Counted from the stretch's first letter, positions 52,658 through 64,000 are shown. The stretch is 64,000 nt of DNA from Crossaster papposus (GCA_037893245.1 JBAIAA010000444.1:439501-503500); one strand, 5' to 3'. Notes: generated from the letters alone by a model not told the origin. Translations and numbers: made by a program.

Positions 52658-55600
52658 ATGTTCAGACGAAGGGCTGATAGATCGTTTATTGCGACTTTTG
52701 CAATATTTGCATTTCTTGCCTTCGGATGCAAGTTCCAAGCGGTTGCCTTAGGTAAGCAAAATTTCATTAACAATCATACAAATAATGGTCAGAGCCTCCT
52801 TTCCTTCACTATTTGGTACTTTTCGGTTATTCCCCTGCCAATTTTTTTTGGGGGGGGTTGTACTTAAATTACTTAAAAACTAGTGTTAGGATGTGGGTTA
52901 GGGTTAGTGTCTGGGTTAGGGTATAATGGGTATATTATACCCTTACCCAAACACTAACCCTAACCACACCTTTGCCGAGTGGATGTGGCGACAGCGCCGC
53001 CGAAACTTGAATTTGTTCGACAGGATTTTGGCGGACATTGCGGTGTACTGGCCACCAAACTGAGCAGTTTATTCAATATTAATCAAAGCCAAGTTTAGTT
53101 TGAGTTGATGTAGAAGACGTATTTAAACTTGTATTTCACTTGTTTTCTCTTTCTGTTTGAATTTATAGTAGTTTGAGTTGATAATTTGTTGGCGGGGGAA
53201 TAACACTAACAGAAAAGTACCCACAATTTTTGTTTTATTCTATACAGTATTCCAAACAGTATATAAAAAACAGCTTTGTTGTCATTACTCATAAGTTGAC
53301 AATGGTGGTTGCAGGAGTTTGCAAAGGCGACAGCTGTATGAAGTCTAAGATTTGTCAAAGGATTGGGGTGGATAAGGCTATTTGCACTCAATTCATAAAG
53401 GACTTGGGGATTTGCAATTATAACATCATTCAGAGAAATTATGGAAATGTGGGTTTTTTGTTTTCATTATGATGAACATTTGCCAGTAGAAGAAAGGATT
53501 TGAAACGTGAACTCGTGCAGACCTTCCAAAAAGTAGAAATATCATGTATGTAAAAACCTGTAATTGATATCCGTTTACCAATTTCAGTGCAAATACGCCT
53601 TATTGGTGGTGGTTCCGAAGGACAATTGGAATTGTTCTACGAGGGTCGCTGGGGTCATGTGTGTCACAACGGTTGGGGTATAGAAGAGGCCAACGTAGTC
53701 TGTCGACAGCTTGGGTTCTTGCCTCCTGTATTGAATTCTCACCTTCACTATACGTCATCTACGCCGGTGTCGCTAAATAGCATTCTATGTACTGGAACGG
53801 AAGCAAGTATTGATGAGTGTCGGCTTGATGGATTTGAGAATGCTCGACCCTGTTCTCGTAATATTGCGATAGGTGTGAGCTGTAATCCTATGCGTGGTGA
53901 GTTGATTAATTATTTAATTGTAACTATTAATTAAAAAACACAGATGTGGACAAGATACTTTACTAGGTGTTTCATCATTCGGCTAGAAACAAAACCTTTC
54001 ACAAAAATTTGAACTTGTGTCTGAAATAGCTGATTTCTTTTTTATTTAAAAAAAAAAGATGTTGAGCCTCCTACCATCACCTGCCCAGCTGATCAGATAA
54101 TCCCGGCAGATCCCAACCAGAACTTTGCGACGTTTACCCTCCCTGATCCAGCCTCTGCATCTGACAACAGCGGCTATCTCATAATTGTCATCGATATCGC
54201 CGGCTCTACTCACCGTATTAATGACACTGTCAGTTTGAATATTGCAAACTCTCCACATTTATTGAAATACACTGCGAGTGACATAAGCAACAACACTGCA
54301 TTGTGCACCACGCAAGTCATCGTTCATGGTAGGCGATTATTTTTTTTTTAAATATATTCCAAAATGCAACACAAATTAGATCAATTTATCTGAGCCGTAC
54401 CCGAACTTGTCAAAGTGCCATAATTATAAATTAAACGTACATGACTCCTACTGGCTAAATGTCTGACCAACCAATCGACCAATCAACTGTCTGACTAATG
54501 ACTGACTGTCCGATTCATTTACTAACTGACCAAATAACTCACTGCACTGACCGACTCAACTGGGCAACCCATTTTTCACCAATCGACTGACCCACAACCT
54601 ACCGACAACAATCAACTGACAACTACCACTGACCCACCAACTGACTATAAATGGACCAGTTTGACCAATGCCGACCCACCCACCAACCCACCAACACAAT
54701 TTTTGACCCACGAAAAAGAAATGAATGACATCCGACCCTCAAAGTGTTGGTTAAGCTTGGGTCTGGGCCTAGAAGCTATTGTACATGTAGAGTACAGTAA
54801 AGCCAACAACCTGCTAATTATACATTTGTATGAAGATTAATTATCATTTCTTTTCAGATAATCAGCCGCCAGTTATCACTTGCCCACCTGATCAGGCCCT
54901 CGAGACGGATCCAAACCAGAACTTCACTACAGTCACCCTCCCTGACCCAACCTCTGTGTCTGACAACAGCGGAGGAGTTGAAATCGCCATTTACGTGGAC
55001 AAATGGTATAGTGTCAACAACTCGGTCAATTTAAGCACTACGATTCCTCAACACCTTGCGCAGTACGTTGCGAGAGATGCTGGCAACAATGTCGCAACAT
55101 GTCTCATGCATATCACTATTCTAGGTAAGTAAGAACTAACAAAAGCACAAGCAAAACATGTAATACCCCTGATATATTATCTTAGAAACAATGCGACTAC
55201 GACTCAATTCTAAAGCCTTATTTCTGTATCAACATATGATAAAGAAACGCAAAGTGAAATGCAAACAGGACCCAAACTGCGACAACGCATACTGCCTGGA
55301 AGACGATCGCCAAAGTTGAACCAGGTTCAACTTTGCCTACGGTTCCGTGTACTGTCTGCGCAATATACATAGTCTGCGTCAGCTTAACATCGATATGCAA
55401 ACCAGGCTTTAAGTGCATGTATAAACTTTGTTTCGTTTGACCGATTTCAGTAAACAAATTACATATTCTTTCCAAAATAAATTAGCATCCTTCGCTTAAC
55501 ATTTTAATTGTTAAATTGTAATAAAATACTTCTGTTTCATGTTGAAGGGCTTTGTGCTCAAGGCATTATCTTTGTAACAAGCGAATATGTGGCGATTAAC

Positions 55601-58600
55601 CCTAAACCAACCAGACGTAGCACAGTGCATCAGGAACAAAAGTATGGTGCACTTTGATGCATTCAGCTGTCAACACCAGTGCATGAACAACCACAGTCTA
55701 AGACTATTGAGAGCTAGTCCCCATTAAACAATGCCAGAGATGGATTCTGCTGCGTTGGGTGACCAGTGACACTGAGGCAGTTTGACCGTGAGATTGTTTT
55801 ATCTGATGGATCTTGCTGTTCTGGGCAAGGTTGTCACTTTGACAAATGATGCATGTTGCTGCATCTGGCAGGGTTTCTAGCCAAAATACGGAACTGAAGG
55901 GTTAGGGTTCCCCTGCTAATAATTTGCCTGGATAATATTAATCATGCTTTCTTTTCGTTTTAGATACGGAGCCACCCCAGATTACCTGCCCGCCCAATCA
56001 GACGATTGAGACCGATCAAGGCAACAATTTTGCAACGGTCAGCCTACCCGACGCGGCTGCTGCATCCGATGACAGAGGACGATTTGAAATTACCATTGAA
56101 ATCGAGGGGTCTCATTATGGGTACCGTGTCAATCACACAGTCGGGTTTTATACTGATCAGTCCGTATACACACTGCTGTACACAGCCCAAGATGCAGGCT
56201 ACAATACTGCAACCTGCACCATGCAAATTGTTCTCATAGGTAAGCAGTGACTTACAATGGTTACATCCCAAGACTTTAACATACACGCTTAAAGCGTGAT
56301 CGAATTAACAGTGTGCGGTTTATAGTGACTACTCTTCATGGTAGCGAGCGAGGCTGGAAATATCAGGGTGTGCTACCCACAGATGCCGGCCGAACCCATA
56401 TTCGATCGAGGTTTATGAAATACAATCCCACGCTTGGGCGTGGTCAGTGTCAAAATAATCCTGGCATGAAACTTAACACGCTTGTGTAATATGTAACCTT
56501 TCTCTTCTTGTTAAACTCTTTGCGTCACTAGATTTGACCCCACCAGCGTTTACCACCGGTTGCCCAGGTGACATTGATCGTCTAGTTGACCTCGACGAAG
56601 AATCAGCCGCCGTGGTGTGGCCCAACGTGACAGCATCCGACCCGAACTCGCCGTTGCTATGGAACGCCAGCCATCATCCTGGTGACGCCTTCCCCGTTGG
56701 TAGTGTCACCACAGTAACATACACAGTCGGAGACCAAGACGGAAACACAGCGTCTTGTAACTTCACCGTTGCAGTGACAGGTCTGTGCCTACCTGCAAGA
56801 CAAAAAGACTTATGTTGTGTTTCCCAAATTGTGCTTGTTTTTTATGCCATTTATCAGATACTTGATAGGTAAAGGTCGGTTCATACTTATAACGCCAAAG
56901 TGAATGCAATGCTAATGCTAATTCGCTGGGAAATTGACCGTTAAAATTTTTGCACAAAATGCAGCACAAAAATTTTCCCTGGCGTCACACAGTCACATTT
57001 GCATTTGGTTTGCGACGAGTATATGACCCGGCCTTTATGCAAATAACTTGTGTCATCGTTTTCACTGTGCAGGGGTTAAAATTCACTGTGCGGCCAACAT
57101 CACAGCTGCCACCGATCCTGGAAGTAACGTCGCTTTGGTTTCGTGGGCTCAACCCCAAGTAATCTTCAGTTCACTTCAGAGAGAAGGTGGCAAAATTGAT
57201 AGGTATAATCTTGAACAGGTTTCATCAGGAGATGATGATGATGACGTCGACGATGACAGTGGAAGTGGTATTTTTTACTTCCAAGATGATGGCCAGACAC
57301 AAGTTCAGTTGCTCTCCAACAACAGTCCTGGGGATTCCTTTGAAATTGGATCAACTTCTGTCGTCTACCGGGTTGAGGGCACCGAGATCGAGTGCAATTT
57401 CCTTGTCACTGTCGAAGGTACTAAGCAAAATAAAAGTGCTTTTTCAGGTGCCAGGATGTTTGTAACTGTCACTTCTGCCACGGTGCCACCAATGATTATG
57501 TGTACCCACAATCTGGCCTAAACCTCAAACGATTTCAGAAAGAGAACGTTAATTGTTTGTGGTGTTTAGATAATAATAATAATAATAATGAGGGTTAATC
57601 GTTCTTACTGGCAGCTTAAGCTGAATTACGAAGAATTGCGGCTACAACGTGGTAGACCTTATACATGCACAGCCAGAGATCGATTGCTTACAATTATTAT
57701 CCCTATTCATCAGGATATAGAGACCATGTCTGCAACAACTGGAGATCAGTGCAATGTGGTCACTACCTTAACAGGTACCCATTTATACTCCAGGGTGAAG
57801 AGAGGCAATCGTAGTAACTTTGGCCAAGAACCCAAGCACCATGTTCTCGTCAGGATTCGAACCCTTGTACCATCACACATCAAACACATCAACCATTAGA
57901 CTACAGCGCCCCACTATGAAACTCTTCTTTTACATCATTCCAGATAACGAGTCTCCAAAGCTTGAAGGCTGTCCATCTGACTTCACTATCCCGGTTAGCT
58001 CTTCATCCAATCAGGCACATCACAGGTGGTCTCCTCCAATGGCCTCTGACAACTCTGGTAGTTACGTCAACGTGTCGTTCAGTTGCCGCTTACCAGCCTC
58101 AGCTAGTGGCTGCGACCAAGCGGGCAACGGAACCTTTTCAGTCGGCGTTTCCACGATGACGTACAGAGCCGAAGATGCGTTTGGGAATGAGAATGTTTGC
58201 ACGTTCACCGTGACGGTTACAGGTTCAATTTCCAATTCAAAGTCTTTCTTATGAATTGATTTGCTGTACAGATCGCGGGTCTTTTGTTCATCCCACTTCT
58301 GATACCATAAAGGATGTTGCTGTAAACTAAGTGCTCGTCGAAGCTTTATTTCAGATCAGACCGAATGAAAAAAACAAAATCAATAAAACAGCCATCGATC
58401 TGTCTATGTGTTTATAGTTTGTCATATAGTATTAAAATAAGAACAAAACTTGTACCTCTATTGTACAAGATGGATGCCTCTGCTGGTACTTAGTCACGAC
58501 TCTTTGGTCTTTTTTTCTCAGTTGTGAATCTCATCTGCCCAGTCAATGTCTTTGCATTAGCAAGTCCTGGCTCGACCAGTAACCGTGTCAGCTGGTCAGG

Positions 58601-61600
58601 ACCAGATCTAACTGAATGGGACGGGCCTACAAACTTCACTTCGAACAACAATTCTGGTGTTGAATTGTTGATAGGATCTCATCGAGTAGAGTATCTGCAA
58701 TGGTTTGGTGCATATGACCTGCAATTGAAGTGTTCGTTTCTTGTACTGGTGGAAGGTAAGATAGTCTGAGCATGAGGATTTGACCAAGAAAGTAAACATA
58801 TTGATGACACTAAACTGAGACGCATATATTCGGACATTTTGGCAAATGGTGTTGGAATGGTACGCCCAAGCATTTGAACGATTCGCGGCGTGTGCGTGGG
58901 TGATATTATTAGTCTGTTCATTACGTGACCTAAGCGTAGCTGCAACCAGCTGAATAAGAACGCGTCTAAACGCAGATTGTGGCCGCAAAATCGAACTGTG
59001 ACTCGCCAAAGTTTAAATCGAAATCAATATCTTGGAATATTGTGTTCTCAAAAACTTTATCAGGTTAGTTGTCAAGCCCCTTTCTAGAGCACTTTTGCTG
59101 CTTCAAACAATATAAAAATGCAAAACTGACAAATGGTCTATTGTCCCTTTTAACTCAGAGATTTCCAAACTTTGTTTTGTCGTGCTTTCACAACAGGTCA
59201 GTGTCCAACCAACACAACCGATGATGGTCTGAGATGGCCTACTGCTGTAGCTGGCTCTACTGCCAAATCCATCAAACGCTGTTCACTCACCACCGCAAAT
59301 GGTTTGACTTGACCGTCTCATGGTCTTTAAAACTTTCTCCGTACTCCAAAATGTTCTTTGATCTGCCTGATATCATCTCAAAACTCTCCCCTTCAACTGG
59401 GCATTTTATCTTTTGCATGGACCAGCACCCTTGAATGGCACCATTGGCCAGATACTGGCGCTATATAAGTTTTGTTTATTATTATTATTGGTATTAATAT
59501 TTCTTGTAACGCTAGTTTTTGAGATTGTCTTTCCGCCGCTTCTGTGTTCCACCTGGTTTTTTTTTTCTTCTCCTTTTTCTTGGCTGCAATTCTCATTCGT
59601 TCATTTTCAAATGTATAATTCACTTCCTTTTGTTCATCTGATTTACTGCTTTTTGATCACCCTTAATGAAGCTGGTCATCCCGTGGCCGTTCGGAACTGT
59701 TCCAAGTTAGAGCCACCTCTCTACTTCCGATGGGAAGAGCATGACATGCGTGGCTGCGGTGACGCCAAGGAGGAAATCTCTCTCCAAGAGGTCGTCAAGG
59801 TAAATTTCATATTGGGACATTATTATTATTAATAATTTTACGCAAATCGCCTATCACAAGGCCAAAGGCCACTCAAGGTGTGGGCAAGGACATGATCTCT
59901 ACCAAATTTACATGAAGATGACCTTAAGAATGAGACCACGAAGCATTTTGTTGTTGTTGACAGGTTGAGGTCAGCAAAGGCAATGCAGTTGAAGTGGCCG
60001 AGTTTCTGGCCAATCGGACGTCAGAATCATCCAAGGAGGCAGAGGATGTCAAGGTGGTTGCCGACATCTTGAAGAACATCGCCGAGGCAGAGTCCGGAGA
60101 CACAGAGGTATGTCGAATTACCGTTGCTATATAGTATTATATTATTACCACGTCCACCATAGCCTTGTGTGTATTTATCTGCCGCGTTTATCTTGAGATA
60201 AACATTGTCATTGCTGTGATGCGCATGCGCAGTTGGAATACTGAATTGGCTTATTCAGTGGCAATGCACATACCAAGTTTGTAGTCATGTAAATCACAGA
60301 GGAGCATAAACTGCCCACACCAAACTGGCTTATTCTGTCTGATTTGGCCTCGGAGTTTTCGTCTTGATTTTTCTGGAAGGTGACTGAACTAGTGCTGGAG
60401 ACTGTAAGCAATGTCATCACGAGCATTGCACCCGACACTCCCGACTCCCAGCCCACCGAGATCAATGCCGGCATCACGTCAGCCATCGTTAAGTCCGTAG
60501 AGACACAAATCTCCTTGACTCTCCAGCAGGAAGGGAAAGTCAGTATTCGGCAGGACTCCATCCACGTGGAGGCGGTCAGTCGAGACCCACAGCAGGTTAG
60601 AGAAGGACTCAGCTTCGTGTCTGTGAAACGACCCACGGCTGAGCATCCTAAACAAGGGTCGGCACATGAGGGCAGCCTTGCCGGTACCGAGGTCGAGACT
60701 TTAAACTCGACTGTGATACCGACGGATATCAACGTCTTAGCATCGGCTCGGTTGCCTAGCAACATCATCGAGTTGCTGCAGTCTTCTGATGGTAAGTACA
60801 TCGTGTTCAATCAAAAACTTTGTCAGAATTCATTTTTAAAAGAAAAAATGGCCAAAGTGTACCGCGTGATGGTTTAAACTTGGCTGTCGATTGTTTGTGT
60901 GGGTTTTTCTTTTTTCGAAACAATTTGATGAGGATCCATCATTGCACACTTGGGTATAATGAATGACAAAGATACAGTCAATCCCTGAGCCAAACCTTCA
61001 GCGTTTCAACGTTTCATGTAGTCATTACAACACTGCATGTTGATCAGATATTTCTTCAAAATGTAGATAACAGCTCTGCGAAGCTGCAAGCCAGCTTCCT
61101 GATCTACGCCGATGACACGTTGTTCCAGTCTGCCTCAATCAGAGAGTATCGAGGGGAGGACAACTCGACTCGTAAGGTGGCTGGATCTGTCATCTCGCTA
61201 ACTGTAGAGAATGTTGATCTCGTCAACCTAACAGAGCCGGTCTTGATTGAATTTAAGGTGAGCACAAGATCCAAAAGCAAACAAAATCAAAGTCCGTCAC
61301 GAGCCAATGTAGCTCATCAGGCTGGTGTTTAACCCCGGTGTCAGTGGCATAAATTGACTGGGAATATTTCTATTCCCCCTGGATGGGATGCCAGTCCATC
61401 GCAAGTTACTACCCACCTAATGCCAGTCCTGAGTGGAGAGAGGCAAGTGAGGTGAAGTGGCTTCAACAGATGGAAACAACAGATAGCCAACAGCTGATTC
61501 GAGCCCCTGACCCTCTGATTCACGAACCCTAACCACTTGGCCACACTCCCCCAATCACTAGATGATTAATATTTAAGTATAACAAATGAAGATTATAAAA

Positions 61601-64000
61601 TGCCTATCCTTCCAATTTTCGATTGTACTCGCAATTTTGTGTGACTTTTTATCAATCTTCCGATTTTGAAAAATTAGGAGGAATCAAGCGATGTTCACTG
61701 CGTGTCTTGGGACTTTGGGCTGGAAGAGGGAGTTGGTGATTGGACGACAGACGGATGCAAGCTTGCTGAAGTGACCAATCAGACCGTTGTGTGTACTTGC
61801 TCTCATGCCACCAACTTTGCAATCCTTCTGGTATGTAGAACATCGAGTCTTTAGCCGTGCTCCCATTGGACCTTTTGTGATAAGTCTACCGTGACTTATC
61901 TTTAAATCTTGTCTGAATTAGTGAACTGATTCTCTCTTTCTATTAGGATGTGAAGGGTCAAGCACCCCATGATAACGGTGACACCTCTGCTAAACGAGCG
62001 CTTGATATCATCAGCCAGGTTGGCTGTGCGTTGTCAATCATAGCTCTGGCTATCACGCTGATTATATACCTAGGTATCAGGTAAGCTAATTGTAATGACA
62101 TGATAAACAAATTTCAACCCAACACTGTTTCTCTGTGTGCGTTACTAACCACTGCATTGCTGTGTTTTCTTGTTGCTGTATAAAGCATGTTAACATTAAC
62201 AAATCAACTACACCTTTTATCTTTGTTTAGGAAACTGCGAAGTGGCAAATCTCGCCAGATCTTCATCCATTTCTGCTTTTCCTTGTTCATGTTGTACATT
62301 GTGTTCCTCGCTGGTGTTGACAATGCTAAGGTGAGAGAGTTTTACAACAAGTTTCACCACACATCTTTTAAAATGAGTTTAAGGGGTACTAAAGCTTGTG
62401 TCCATAAGTCCAATTTCTCGAAGCTGCTCAGCACAAACAAATTGTTTAGCATGAAAATTCTTCCTTGGCAAAAACAAGGTTACAAACCAATTTTCAGTCG
62501 ATGTATATTGTTCGTGACTGATTTTTTTACTTAGCATGAAAAGCTTGTGCAGTTTTGGCTGGTAAGCTGTTTTTATTGAGCTACAATTTGTTGTGCTCAG
62601 CAAACTTTTGTGCGTTGCAGCTCTACAAAGTTGTTGCAATTTCTGGAAAAGATTCGTTTTAACACTATTAAATTACATTTTCATTTGATATTTTAACATA
62701 CTTGCAGTATAATTCTCAAGATATTTCTGCTTCAATTTGAAAGGCTACCACAGGTGGTTGTGCGTTTGTGGCTGCTTTACTCCACTACTTGACTCTGTCC
62801 ACTATGATGTGGATGGCTGTTGAAGCCAGGAACATGTACGTCAGTACGGTGAAGGTGTTCCCAGAAGATACGCCTCGATACATGGTCAAAGCTTGCCTCA
62901 TCGCTTGGGGTAAGTCTAGACTTAAACATTATTTTAAATAACTTTTCATTATTAAATCACTTCCTTAAACTAGATAAAGGGCACTCGCTGGAGCGCACAC
63001 CTCCGCAACAAATATCCCAATGTGAAAAACAAATAAAAGTGATCCAAAATCCTGATCTAGATCCTGACCAATCTGAGAATGTAATGGAATTGTCCTTGAC
63101 CCATAAGCTATCTACCCACCAAGTTTCATTAAAATCCCTTAAGTAGTGTTTCCAACCTGCTAACAGTCAAACAAACAAACAAACAGACATACAGCCCGAC
63201 AGACAGACAGACATAAGCTCTGCCATCTGAGATAGGTGGAGGTATCACATGGTAATGGCTAGGTTATTTCTATTTGAATGAGGGTGCTGTAATAACATTT
63301 TTGCAATCTTTAAATTAGATTTTTTAATAAACGTCTTTTCCTCTAGTGTTCGTACCCAGAAATGGTGTCATTAGAGAACTCGCCCAAGGAATGGTCCACT
63401 TGTTTCCCTAATTCCTCTAAGATTTGTATCTCTATTTGTAGGTTCCCCAGTGATTGTGTTAATAATCACCTTGGCTGCGGCATCACATCACTATGCCAAC
63501 AAGCATTAGTAAGTAATTGATTCTTTTTTTCCTTTTTTTTTTGCTGTGGACGCTGTTCAGTTTTAGCTAGTTACCAAACTGCCCTCTCTCTAGGTAATAA
63601 TTGTGTATATTTAAAGGGGTTCTCAAAAAACGTTCTAAACTTTGGCTTAAAAAATCCCCAAAGACTATGCGAAGGCGACCGTGATATTCAAAAAGAGATG
63701 ATTGTTTTGTCCACATTTCCGAGCCTGGTCGATCTCGTGCTGTACCTCCTTGCTCCAATTAGTCTCATCCTCATCCACAACATCATCACCTTCGTCTTTG
63801 TCATGCGCAGTCTCTTGATTATTTTGGCTTTTATCCTTCCAGTTGCTTCCCCGAGCCCGGTCTCGTGCTGTACCTCGGCCTCCTTGCTCCCATTGGTCTC
63901 ATCCTCATCCACAACATCATCACCTTCATCTTGGTCATGCGCAGTCTCCTGAATGTCAAGGAGGCGTCTCGCTCCCAGCAGATCTCTAAACGCCTTCAGA
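52658..64000 (+). CDS. Adhesion GPCR with SRCR, seven HYR, HormR, GAIN/GPS and 7TM (3' incomplete)
   Basis: Exons: 52658-52751, 53315-53452, 53588-53896, 54059-54328, 54858-55124, 55964-56239, 56532-56780, 57073-57417, 57944-58222, 58522-58755, 59197-59301, 59672-59799, 59964-60107, 60380-60791, 61067-61257, 61678-61830, 61947-62080, 62231-62330, 62744-62909, 63442-63508 and 63843 to the window end. Phases match throughout. The product would be a cell-surface receptor with a large multidomain ectodomain, autoproteolysed at the GPS and coupled to a seven-helix bundle; ligand and G protein are unknown. The start is set at 52658, giving MFRRRADRS followed by a hydrophobic signal peptide; an in-frame ATG at 52625 is an alternative. 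The second exon (donor GTTTTT) and exons with donors GTCTGT and GTTTGA are less certain. The order SRCR-HYR(7)-HormR-GPS-7TM is unlike any named human adhesion GPCR I know. Confidence 0.85.
52895..52975. repeat. TTAGGG-rich palindrome in GPCR intron 1
   Basis: GGGTTAGGGTTAGTGTCTGG and GGTTAGGGTATAATGGG are followed by the complement (TATACCCTTACCC, AAACACTAACCCTAACC). About 35-nt arms meet at GGGTATATTATACCC. Telomere-like words are present but not a telomeric array. Confidence 0.75.
53588..53896 (+). CDS. SRCR domain exon of the adhesion GPCR
   Basis: A single phase 1-1 exon encodes one scavenger receptor cysteine-rich domain: IRLIGGGSEGQLELFYEGRW, GHVCHNGWGIEEANVVCRQL, then SILCTGTEASIDECRL and ARPCSRNIAIGVSC. 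Spacing fits group A SRCR (single exon here, six visible Cys). Such domains bind proteins or microbial surfaces. The preceding small exon 53315-53452 adds a Cys-rich segment starting GVCKGDSCMKSKIC that I do not recognise. Confidence 0.85.
54059..58755 (+). CDS. Seven HYR domains, one per exon
   Basis: Each of the exons 54059-54328, 54858-55124, 55964-56239, 56532-56780, 57073-57417, 57944-58222 and 58522-58755 encodes one HYR (hyalin repeat) module, an Ig-like adhesion fold found in hyalin and sushi-repeat proteins. Hallmarks are an early Cys-Pro (ITCPADQ, ITCPPDQ, ITCPPNQ, TTGCPGD, GCPSDF, LICPVN), TLPDP / WP / WSPP-ASDNSG core motifs and a late Cys (TASCNFTVAVTG, NVCTFTVTVTG). The first three are close to each other (DQ...DPNQNF), suggesting recent duplication. 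The fifth has an acidic insert near DDDDDVDDDSGSG. The seventh is short. Confidence 0.85.
57590..57912 (-). mobile_element. tRNA-derived SINE in the GPCR gene
   Basis: On the minus strand it reads GGGGCGCTGTAGTCTAATGG (box A), GGTTCGAATCCTGACGAGAA (box B), and a body with AACTACTATTGCCTCTC-like words, ending near an (ATT)n tail at 57570-57590. It lies between the fifth and sixth HYR exons. Confidence 0.75.
59197..59799 (+). CDS. HormR domain in two exons
   Basis: Exons 59197-59301 and 59672-59799 join to give a hormone-receptor (HRM) domain: GQCPTNTTDDGLRWPTAVAG, KRCS, then AGHPVAVRNCSKLEPP and RWEEHDMRGCG. The CP..GL.WP..AG / AVRNCS / W...D...C pattern is the HRM signature seen before GAIN domains. 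The intron between them contains a CR1-like 3' tail (CTGGCGCTATATAAGTTTTG, then ATT repeats, 59448-59490). The first exon has a weak donor (GTTTGA). Confidence 0.75.
59964..61830 (+). CDS. GAIN domain and GPS autoproteolysis site
   Basis: Exons 59964-60107, 60380-60791, 61067-61257 and 61678-61830 give about 266 residues. The first parts are helical and polar (LANRTSESSKEAEDV). The later part has SVISLTVENVDLVNLTEPVL followed by the GPS: HCVSWDF, W-TDGC, VVCTCSHATNFAILL. The four Cys and two Trp of the GPS are present. Cleavage would be between His-Ala and Thr in SHATNF; the usual residue after His is Leu or Ile, so Ala is a mild deviation. The intron at 61258-61677 carries a SINE fragment. 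Confidence 0.85.
61350..61552 (-). mobile_element. tRNA-derived SINE fragment in the GPCR gene
   Basis: On the minus strand: GTGTGGCCAAGTGGTTAGGG (box A), CAGGGGCTCGAATCAGCTG (box B), and a body containing GCGATGGACTGGCATCCCAT near 61385. It lies in the intron before the GPS exon. Confidence 0.65.
61947..64000 (+). CDS. Seven-transmembrane region, helices 1-5 visible
   Basis: TM1 is in 61947-62080 (ALSIIALAITLIIYLGI), TM2 in 62231-62330 (IFIHFCFSLFMLYIVFLAGV), TM3 in 62744-62909 (CAFVAALLHYLTLSTMMWMA then VEARNMY), TM4 across 62744-62909 and 63442-63508 (WGSPVIVLIITLAA), and TM5 in the exon from 63843 (YCFPEP, LGLLAPIGLILIHNIITFIL). The HY...WM..E motif in TM3 and the WGxP in TM4 are secretin/adhesion-family hallmarks. 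TM6, TM7 and the tail lie beyond the window; the last exon ends in a basic intracellular segment RSQQISKRL. Confidence 0.87.
63700..63842 (+). pseudogene. Partial tandem copy of the TM5 exon
   Basis: Bases about 63708-63830 repeat the TM5 exon (TCGTGCTGTACCTCCTTGCT, CATCCTCATCCACAACATCA, GTCATGCGCAGTCTC), encoding LLAPISLILIHNIITFVFVM. The copy has no AG acceptor at its left edge (sequence CCACATTTCCGAGCCTGG) and runs without a donor into the acceptor of the real exon. It is a recent duplicate lying in the intron. Confidence 0.8.

Noticed and set aside
57588..57899. 103-codon plus-strand frame in the GPCR gene
   Set aside because: It is antisense to a tRNA-derived SINE and is not in phase with the HYR exons.

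Overview
This window reads as nuclear DNA of a marine invertebrate animal, most probably a deuterostome (hemichordate, echinoderm or cephalochordate). The reasons are: genes split by GT-AG introns; one tRNA gene with eukaryotic internal promoters; several tRNA-derived SINE types; many small inverted-repeat (MITE-like) elements; and a modular receptor combining SRCR, HYR and adhesion-GPCR domains. The phylum is an inference from gene content and repeat style, not from a marker gene.

Four protein-coding loci can be supported. (1) At 1526-2688, minus strand, are three exons of an Ig/EGF ectodomain resembling Tie-type receptors; both ends are missing. (2) At 17101-24170, plus strand, is a complete seven-exon amidohydrolase (YtcJ/amidohydrolase-3 type, about 626 aa) with a TATA box upstream and a poly(A) signal downstream. 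(3) At 32741-48924, plus strand, is a complete eight-exon seipin (BSCL2) gene of 450 codons, all junctions phase-consistent. (4) At 52658-64000, plus strand, is an adhesion GPCR with signal peptide, Cys-rich segment, SRCR, seven HYR domains, HormR, GAIN/GPS and the first part of the 7TM bundle, running off the window end. A tRNA-Phe gene and a damaged tandem copy lie at 27.7-27.9 kb.

The rest is repeats. From 0 to 17 kb there is a Ty3/Gypsy fragment with a palindromic MITE inside it, a SINE with target-site duplications, a 1.4 kb CACTCT-ended element inside a 27-bp minisatellite, and several TIR families that recur, some nested. A long-TIR Tc/mariner element (27.9-29.6 kb) abuts a 40-bp minisatellite (29.6-31.4 kb). 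The seipin introns hold SINEs, a TTAA-flanked element that splits a SINE, a hAT-like element, an inverted-repeat element and a LINE tail.

The most unusual structure is in seipin intron 6. Twenty-three 66-bp units each carry a copy of the intron 3' end plus the first 37 nt of exon 7. Because 66 is a multiple of three, each copied splice acceptor is in frame with the real exon over the nearest nine units. The 3' part of exon 7 with its donor also appears to be duplicated downstream in decayed form. Similar partial exon duplications occur in the Tie-like gene (EGF exon) and the GPCR (TM5 exon), so partial exon duplication recurs in this window. The intergenic stretches contain no further gene I can support.
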